DNA of 64,000 nucleotides. Origin: Pseudomonas ovata. GTDB taxonomy: Bacteria; Pseudomonadota; Gammaproteobacteria; Pseudomonadales; Pseudomonadaceae. Below, piece by piece: positions 58,901 to 64,000 of the stretch (within the stretch, counting starts at the first letter, position 1; every line of letters begins with the position of its first letter). The notes below the pieces were generated by a model. It was not told where the DNA came from and did no database searches. It saw nothing but the letters and a program-made list of their open reading frames with translations. The stretch is from NCBI RefSeq assembly GCF_003131185.1, contig NZ_QFFU01000021.1:1-64000 (forward strand). The letters are read 5' to 3'. A program made the translations under genes and the position numbers.

Positions 58901-61510
58901 CAGAGCGCTGCCATTGTCGGGCTCGAGGCGGATACGGCGCGCCTGCAAAGCCGGACGCGCATGGCCGAAGAGATCTGGACCCACTGGCGCATGAACAGTC
59001 TGCCCGAACTGCAACGCAGCCCTTACCTGCTGGTCTTGCACACGCAGGCCCTGGAAGATTTTCCGGCGCACCTGCCGGCGTTCTTCTTCGAGCGAGTCAC
59101 GCGCATGAGGCTTGAAAACGTGACGGCTCATGCCGCCGGTTCTGCCATGCAGACCTCGACGGCCAGCGGCGAGGTGCTCGAGCGCTTCTTGCGTCAGTTC
59201 TCGAACGTGCAGTCACTCGCCATGCTCCAGAACCCGCTGCCGAGCGGTTTGCAGTCACGCTTTCCCGACCTGCTGGAGCGGGTGGTGCGCAGCCTGCCGC
59301 AACTGACCGAACTGGGCCTGCCCCATCAGGGCATGTTGCTCAGCCAGGCGCAGCTGGATGTCCTGCAAGGCCTGCCCCACCTGCGCAGCCTGGACCTGTC
59401 CGGCAACCGTTTCAGCCCGTTCCAGTCGCTGGACCTGAGCTGGCTGCACGTCGACCGACTGGTGCTGGAGCGGACCGGCCTGGATCGCTGGCCCGCCTGG
59501 CTCGATCAGTTGGTTCCGGCCCGGGTCCGTGAGCTATCACTGGCTCACAATCAGATCAGCACCTTGCCGCAGGCCGTGCTGGACAATGCGCCGGCCCTGC
59601 TGCATCGCAGCCATATCGACCTGCGTGGCAACCCGCTGTCCGAAGGCACACGGCTGTGCGCCTGGCTGGGCGAACAGGCGGGCGATATGTCGTTGCGTTT
59701 CACCCTGGACATGCCCTCCTCAATGCAGCCAAACCTGGACAGAATGCTCGAAGAGCGCCACGCCCTGGTCGAGGCCATCGAGGGCTGGGTAGGCGCTTCC
59801 AGCTCGAACAGACCATTGAACGCGCAGCGCATTGCAGATCGCCAGCGCATTGGCGAGGCACTGCTTGACTACTGGCATGCCTATTCGCTGGGCACCGACC
59901 TAGACCCGCTGGTGCTGGAGTCGATCGACCTGGCGGACTTTCCTCGCCGCCTGCCGGCCTTCATGGGCAGCCGTGTGCGGGCATTGCACCTCAACCAGGT
60001 CAATGCCACCGTCGAGCAACTGGACGAACTGATCAGGCGTTTTCCGCGGCTGTCGATGTTCCAGCTCAACGGGCATGTCACGCCCTTGGTGCAATTGCCT
60101 CGCGCCCTGAGTGAGCTGCGCGAACTCAACACGCTGGGCCTGATCGACCAGGGCCTGAACGTAGACCAGTCGACCGTGGATTTCCTGGCCCGCCTGCCCG
60201 CACTGGAAATGCTGGAACTGGATGGCAACCGGCTGGGCGAGATTCATGATGTATCGGGCCTGCGTACCGGTTGCCTGCGCTGGCTGTCGCTGCGCAATAC
60301 CGACCTGCAACACTGGCCGCAATGGATCCTGGATCTGCTGCCTGATCCACTGGAGGCCCTGATCCTGAGCAACAACCGGTTGCAGGACATTCCTGAAAGC
60401 TTGCTGGCCAATCCACGCAGCGATCATCAACACTGCGATATCAACCTGCTGGGCAACCCGCTGTCCCAGGAGCACATGCTGCGTGCCCATGTCTCGGAAG
60501 CCTATAACCGCACCTATTCGTTCCTGATGGACGTGTCGGAGGACATCCGCAGTATTTCCTGGCACGAACCGCATGACTCCGATTCCGATTCCGGGTCGGA
60601 ATCTGACGGCTCCGGTCATCGCCATGGCGCGGCCAGGGCGCGTGACCCAGAGCCGCCGGTGGTCGGGCCCTGGCAAGGCGAGGACAGCGCCATCGCCACG
60701 GTGCGCGCAGCGACCTGGGAACGGCTGGCCGGCCACCCCGACAGCCGCCAGTTGCTGGACATGGTCGGCCAGTTGCGTCATACCGCCGACTACCGCAAGC
60801 CCGGCAGTCGTACCCAACTGATCGACCGCGTCTGGCGTGTGCTGGACGCGGCCGACCAGGACCCGGCACTGCGGGCCACCCTCGATGCAATGGCCGAGGA
60901 GCCACTGCGTCTGCTCAGCCATGACGAGACATGCCCGGATGGCGTCATCCTGGAGTTCAACCAGATGGAGGTGATGGTCTTCACCGGCCAGGCGCTGCGC
61001 GACCTGCCTGGCAACCCTGGCAGCGCACCGCTGCTGCAACTGGCTCGCCGGCTGTATCGCCTGCAGGCACTGGACGATATAGCCCGTGCACAGGCAGGTG
61101 ATCGTGATGAGGCCGAAGTGCGCCTGGCTTATCGCCTGCGTTGGGCACAACGGCTGGAACTGCCGGTGCCCCCGCAGCATATGCTGTATCAGGTGCACGC
61201 CGAGCTGCGTCCGGGCGAGCTGGACAGCGCTCTGGCGCAAGTCATGGCCGGCGAGCAAGGCGACGCGTTCCTGCAGTTTGCCGCCAGCCAGCGATTCTGG
61301 ACCGACTGGCTGCGCGAGCACTACGCCGAGCGCTTCGAACACCTGGAGCAAGGCTACCGCGACAGCCTGATGGTGCTGACTGAAACGGTCGAAAGCCTCA
61401 ATGACCCGGCCTTCGGACAGGGCGCTCAGGATTTGCAGCGCCAGCATGAGCATGACCAGCAGGTGCTGATCAAGGCGCTGACCAACCGCGAGGCGGCGCC
61501 CAGGCCCTGA
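55943..61510 (+). CDS. NEL-type E3 ubiquitin ligase-like toxin with LRRs
   Basis: 1855 residues from ATG 55943 (GAGG 12 bases upstream; ATG two codons later also possible). No signal peptide. Residues 1-1080 resemble the DUF6543 dermonecrotic-toxin-like N-terminal region and include a hydrophobic stretch at about 443-480 (LNVAAFAVPVLGEIMLAATA). Two leucine-rich blocks follow at about 1085-1232 (LPHLRSLDLSGNRFSPF) and 1342-1490 (LPALEMLELDGNRLGEI). An acidic Ser/Asp linker lies near 1548-1556. The C-terminal NEL domain (about 1570-1855) has the catalytic C-x-D as Cys1664-Pro-Asp in HDETCPDG. NEL enzymes such as IpaH and SspH ubiquitinate host proteins. No secretion genes are adjacent. Confidence 0.9.
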   Translation: MDMTVPAADTLPALHQHLIDPHVPQWLRQAPASTHAALRLASRRAMDLPWLAAGRTALPEVVERLQAQSARHHDLQQRIAPLLERLGTLQGFAEPRLVNGIKARFGLEVDVRTTHLLHASHARTDTSFMGAAKDPLIEANRALKAAIRPLLDAALQNFQVADTEPGAMDESAALKARVFDSYQVLGPTVSGTPVAIAAHEFAALARLLDLGGQYQAHIDQVFTAQGAEDLQAFTRSTLLLELHIARLQRRVDADTYQAVLALVQDLPAASLDGQLLVCSTLRLWDVELDGILLIGKDRDLANTVEPVLVYIPDDPVMPLRGYPSTAAFHDALRQRLLSQDYADFFSRFIPARHRSRIVDTLHRHLYPSVMRADGNHQQWLEQFADPQARLHLSESRLSGPLFETLYKRKLAFIKDNARVQGVPTADQDLRSVDERLAWWRDLALNTLNVAAFAVPVLGEIMLAATAAQLGYEVFEGIESWTRGEQDQALGYLVDVIENLAMTAALGSALAEGGRLPAIEAPEPMRPLRPVTLPDGRTRLWKPDLTPFAHDIVLPAGLTPDASGLVPYQGKRWLVLDGQHYSVQPGAGGLGHVLEHPHKAGGYRPALRHNGDRAWLHELDQPGQMQGLTLVRRLGYDAQTYPDALMRDILTTCDLPDSVLRQALNDHQRPPALLADTAERFRLAHALANDGERFQRRYLALQTTDDVAVQALQAQLPAPLPKPVAEEILAQASAGERAHLIDGAGVPLRLAEEARLYRQQVRLARAYEGLYLSVAANPDTDRLALHSLEYLPGWSANVRLEVRDGHFHGPLSDSIGAETAPVRKVLVRYPDGYEPRDADNLHLDGRDTLFAAILHALPDAQRQALGVAHVSQGADLQALIRQRPLPRRQARSALGMQPVKPGFRSPMRLADGRIGYPLSGRGHPDWAFTRESLVDKIRLLEFEDFYPEDLYEQLLKLGLDHAQIDARLNTLLDEQMALRASLARWSEQSAAIVGLEADTARLQSRTRMAEEIWTHWRMNSLPELQRSPYLLVLHTQALEDFPAHLPAFFFERVTRMRLENVTAHAAGSAMQTSTASGEVLERFLRQFSNVQSLAMLQNPLPSGLQSRFPDLLERVVRSLPQLTELGLPHQGMLLSQAQLDVLQGLPHLRSLDLSGNRFSPFQSLDLSWLHVDRLVLERTGLDRWPAWLDQLVPARVRELSLAHNQISTLPQAVLDNAPALLHRSHIDLRGNPLSEGTRLCAWLGEQAGDMSLRFTLDMPSSMQPNLDRMLEERHALVEAIEGWVGASSSNRPLNAQRIADRQRIGEALLDYWHAYSLGTDLDPLVLESIDLADFPRRLPAFMGSRVRALHLNQVNATVEQLDELIRRFPRLSMFQLNGHVTPLVQLPRALSELRELNTLGLIDQGLNVDQSTVDFLARLPALEMLELDGNRLGEIHDVSGLRTGCLRWLSLRNTDLQHWPQWILDLLPDPLEALILSNNRLQDIPESLLANPRSDHQHCDINLLGNPLSQEHMLRAHVSEAYNRTYSFLMDVSEDIRSISWHEPHDSDSDSGSESDGSGHRHGAARARDPEPPVVGPWQGEDSAIATVRAATWERLAGHPDSRQLLDMVGQLRHTADYRKPGSRTQLIDRVWRVLDAADQDPALRATLDAMAEEPLRLLSHDETCPDGVILEFNQMEVMVFTGQALRDLPGNPGSAPLLQLARRLYRLQALDDIARAQAGDRDEAEVRLAYRLRWAQRLELPVPPQHMLYQVHAELRPGELDSALAQVMAGEQGDAFLQFAASQRFWTDWLREHYAERFEHLEQGYRDSLMVLTETVESLNDPAFGQGAQDLQRQHEHDQQVLIKALTNREAAPRP

Positions 61511-61525
61511 CCGGCCCTGACCGGG

Positions 61526-62263
61526 TTACTGGGCCTGGCGGACCTGGGCTTCCAGCTCGCGAAGCAGGCCCGCGTCCAGCTTCAACTGGCGCGCCAACTC
61601 TTCCAGGTAGGCGCGCTCCATGAAGTGCTCCTGGTCGACCATGACCAGACTGGCAATGTACATCTCGGCCGCCATTTCCGGTGTACGTGCCGCGCGGGCC
61701 ACTTCGGCCGGATCAAGCGGCTTGTCCAGTTCGGCATGCAGCCATTGCTGGAAATGACGATCATCGTTGAGCTTGACGAACTCGCCTTCGATCAGTTGCC
61801 GCTCGCGGTCGTCGACATGGCCATCGGCCTTGGCCGCCGCCACCAGCGCCCGCAGGATCGCCAGGCTATGCTCTTCGGCCTGGTCATCGGGCAGCCGGTC
61901 GATGGTCTGCGGCTCGCGCTGCCCGGCCTGGCCCTGGCTGGCCTGCCAGTTGTTGTAGGCCTTGTAGGCAATCACGCCCAGGGCCGCCAGGCCACCATAG
62001 GTCAATACCTTGCCGCCCATGCCACGGGCGCCCTTGCCCCTGAGCAAGCCCATGGCCCCGGCCGCCAGCGCCCCGCTGCCCGCCCCGGAAAGCAGGCCCC
62101 CCAGACCGCCGGACGATGACTTGCCGCCCCCGAGCAGGCTGCCCAGGCCACCGGCCAGGCCGCCGCTGCCGGAGCGATGCTTGCCCGGCTTGCCGCTGAC
62201 TTTATCCTGCAGCATCTGCTGCCCCGACTTGAGCAATTGATCGAGTAAACCGCGCGTATTCAT
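61526..62263 (-). CDS. TerB-like / DUF533 (YebE) protein
   Basis: 245 residues with GAAGG 8 bases upstream. The N-terminal 75 residues are Gly/Ser-rich (LLGGGKSSSGGLGGLLSGAG), then one membrane segment (GKVLTYGGLAALGVIAYKAY) and a C-terminal TerB-like helical domain with the acidic patch ALVAAAKADGHVDDRERQLI. This is the plan of DUF533/YebE inner-membrane proteins. TerB domains bind metals and are tied to tellurite or envelope stress, but this branch is uncharacterised. Convergent with the NEL gene, 15 bases apart. Confidence 0.88.
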   Translation of the reverse strand: MNTRGLLDQLLKSGQQMLQDKVSGKPGKHRSGSGGLAGGLGSLLGGGKSSSGGLGGLLSGAGSGALAAGAMGLLRGKGARGMGGKVLTYGGLAALGVIAYKAYNNWQASQGQAGQREPQTIDRLPDDQAEEHSLAILRALVAAAKADGHVDDRERQLIEGEFVKLNDDRHFQQWLHAELDKPLDPAEVARAARTPEMAAEMYIASLVMVDQEHFMERAYLEELARQLKLDAGLLRELEAQVRQAQ

Positions 62264-62371
62264 CTGAAATACCTTCGAACCTGAACTGGATGGTTGATTG
62301 ACAAAAAACCCGCCGCTAAGTCCCGTGTGCCCCTCTGGCTGTGTGATTCGGAATGTTTCAGGTCAGCTGTG

Positions 62372-62660
62372 GCAAGGCAGCTCTGCTGGCGATGGCGGTG
62401 TGACAGGCGCAGCAGGTGTATAGGCCTTGCTGGCCTCATCGTCGGATCGCCGCCCGGGGCAGAGCCCCCTCCCACCAGATTGATGTCGCCCAGAATATCG
62501 GGCCTGGCACCGGACTGTGGGAGGCGGCTTGCCGGCGATGGCTGTGTGATAGGCGCAGCAGGTGTATAGGCCTTGCCGGCAAGCCGCCGCCCACAGGTTT
62601 GATGAGCGCCCCGGATCTTGTGCCAGGCACAAGACCTTGGGAGGCAGCTGTCAAAATGTC
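62372..62660. repeat. Cluster of GGCGGCTTGCCGGCGATGG-type palindromic repeats
   Basis: The gene-free stretch 62264-62779 holds a complete 80-base element at 62515-62594 with inverted arms (TGTGGGAGGCGGCTTGCCGG / CCGGCAAGCCGCCGCCCACA). A related copy at 62372-62474 has a core (GGCGCAGCAGGTGTATAGGC) almost identical to that of the first, with about 35 of 38 bases shared between 62388-62425 and 62533-62570. A truncated third arm lies at 62635-62650. They resemble REP doublets of another class than the four REPINs. The promoter of the following kinase must lie within or after them. Confidence 0.75.
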
Positions 62661-62779
62661 GTACGACAAGGTGCAACCCTTGCCGGCCTGTGTGGTCAAT
62701 CCCTCGAACCTTCCATGACGTTCGCCGAAAAGCCGTTCTGGTCCAACCGTCACCCATCTTTGCAAGGGAGCTGCTGCAC

Positions 62780-64000
62780 GTGACATCAAGCACTGGTTTT
62801 CCCGTCGGCAATAGCGAGGCGGCGCGGGTCATCCGGCACAAGGACTGGAGTCAAACCTCGCTGGGCCCTGCCGATCAGTGGCCGGGTGCACTGAAAACGG
62901 CGCTGCACCTGATGCTCGATTCCCCGGTGTCGATGTACCTGATCTGGGGACCGGACCTGCTGTTTTTCCATAATGATGCCTACACCCCGATTCTTGGACC
63001 GCGCACCGAGGGTGCCATAGGCATGCCTATTGCGGTGCTGTGGTCCGATGTATGGGATCAGGTCAGGCCGATGGCCGAAAATGCCCTGGCCGGCGAAACC
63101 TTTCAGGCCAATGACCTGCCGCTGACCATGGCGCGTTATGGAGAGCCTGAGCAGACCTGGTGGACGTTCTGTTTCTCGCCCCTGCGCGACGAGCACGGCC
63201 AGGTGCACGGGGTGTTCTGCTGCACCAATGAAACCACCCGCAACGTGCTGGACCGTCAGGCGCTCCAGGCTGGCGAGCTGCAGCGCCAGGCACTGATCGA
63301 GGATCTGGTGCGCCTGGAACGTCGCCAGACTGCCCGCCTTGAACAACGCACCATGGAGCTGGACACCTTTTGGGAGATGTCACCTGACCTGCTGGCGATC
63401 GTCGACTTCAATGGCTGCTTCCAGCGTGTCAATCCAGCCTGGAGCGCTCTGCTGGGCCTTGAGGCCGAAGAACTGATCGGCACCTCGATCACCGACAGAC
63501 TGCACCCCGACGATGTCGAGCCCTCCCGCCACGCCCTGGCCCACGCCCAGAACCTTGAGCTGCCACTGTTCGAAAACCGCTACCAACACCGGGACGGCAG
63601 CTATCGCTGGTTCGGCTGGACGGCCGCGCCTGGCAGAGGCCTGATCTTTGCGCTGGGCAAGCACATGACCGAGGAAAAGCAACGGGCCGAGGCGCTGCGA
63701 GCCACCGAAGAAGCCCTGCGCCAGTCACAGAAAATGGAAGCCGTCGGGCAACTGACCGGTGGTCTGGCGCATGACTTCAACAATCTGCTGATGGGCGTGA
63801 CCGGCAATATCGAATTGCTGCAAATGCGCATCAACCAGGGCCGCTTTGACGACCTGGGGCGTTATATCACCGGCTCCCTGGAGTCCTCGCGGCGGGCGGC
63901 AGCCCTGACGCACCGGTTGCTGGCGTTTTCCCGGCGCCAGACCCTGGCCCCGCGACCGACCAATATCGATGCGCTGGTCCAGGGCATGGCCGAGCTGGTG
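62780..64000 (+). CDS. PAS sensor histidine kinase, 5' part only
   Basis: An open frame of 407 codons runs from a GTG at 62780 (AAGGGAG about 9 bases upstream) to the window edge. No membrane segment is seen. A first PAS-like domain (about 25-150) opens WSQTSLGPADQWPGALKTAL, the usual start of soluble pseudomonad PAS kinases. A second PAS follows at about 195-300 (FWEMSPDLLAIVDFNGCFQR). The HisKA domain has His331 in GGLAHDFNNLL. An ATPase domain and perhaps a receiver should follow outside the window. The ligand or chromophore is unknown. Confidence 0.88.
   Translation, partial: MTSSTGFPVGNSEAARVIRHKDWSQTSLGPADQWPGALKTALHLMLDSPVSMYLIWGPDLLFFHNDAYTPILGPRTEGAIGMPIAVLWSDVWDQVRPMAENALAGETFQANDLPLTMARYGEPEQTWWTFCFSPLRDEHGQVHGVFCCTNETTRNVLDRQALQAGELQRQALIEDLVRLERRQTARLEQRTMELDTFWEMSPDLLAIVDFNGCFQRVNPAWSALLGLEAEELIGTSITDRLHPDDVEPSRHALAHAQNLELPLFENRYQHRDGSYRWFGWTAAPGRGLIFALGKHMTEEKQRAEALRATEEALRQSQKMEAVGQLTGGLAHDFNNLLMGVTGNIELLQMRINQGRFDDLGRYITGSLESSRRAAALTHRLLAFSRRQTLAPRPTNIDALVQGMAELV

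Overview
The window is a 64 kb chromosomal piece of a high-GC gammaproteobacterium, almost certainly a Pseudomonas close to the P. putida group. Support comes from a XenA-type ene-reductase whose 363 residues closely resemble P. putida XenA as I remember it, a 521-residue Aer-type receptor, a 1303-residue HrpA, DUF6279 and TorF-type envelope proteins, and long intergenic palindromes of the pseudomonad REP type. No rRNA, tRNA, CRISPR array, phage or intact insertion sequence was seen.

The left end (1-3953) is an accessory island for type VI secretion. It holds two tandem modules of Hcp, a DUF4225-type putative effector and small membrane proteins (putative immunity). The first hcp is cut by the window edge. 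The effectors are almost identical except for their last 20 residues. Each overlaps the gene of a small basic membrane protein, and four such paralogues plus the remains of others follow. The toxin tails and immunity genes are visibly more AT-rich than the surroundings.

From 4.2 to 16.3 kb the content is signalling: an Aer-like PAS chemoreceptor, a MASE2-GGDEF diguanylate cyclase, a LuxR-type DNA-binding mini-protein, and two more chemoreceptors. Between them lie an MFS transporter, a SnoaL-like protein and the tail of a broken VOC gene.

From 16.5 to 37 kb lie envelope and housekeeping genes: a TonB-dependent receptor, a PepSY protein, an aldose dehydrogenase of the YliI type, an RsbQ-like hydrolase overlapping a PAS histidine kinase, a fungal-type cytosine deaminase, a GNAT protein, peptide deformylase, a YihY/BrkB membrane protein, a CsbD stress protein, a DsbA-like protein, a CvfB-like RNA-binding protein, a putative porin, lipoproteins, a DEAD-box helicase, gamma-glutamyltransferase and a mechanosensitive channel.

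From 37.3 to 51.5 kb lie two tandem Cys-containing lipoproteins whose best start codon appears to be ATC, a glycine-rich exported protein, a divergent ArsR-xenA pair, an EamA transporter, an azoreductase, a LysR-hydrolase pair, a periplasmic cyclophilin, an ABC exporter, a DUF482 acyltransferase-like protein, a porin and a FabH-like synthase.

The right end (51.8-64 kb) has hrpA, a 1855-residue NEL-type E3 ubiquitin ligase-like toxin with leucine-rich repeats, a TerB/YebE-like protein, a cluster of short palindromic repeats, and the first 407 codons of a PAS histidine kinase that runs off the window. Four composite REP elements are spread between genes. All family assignments rest on reading the sequence; none was tested by a search.
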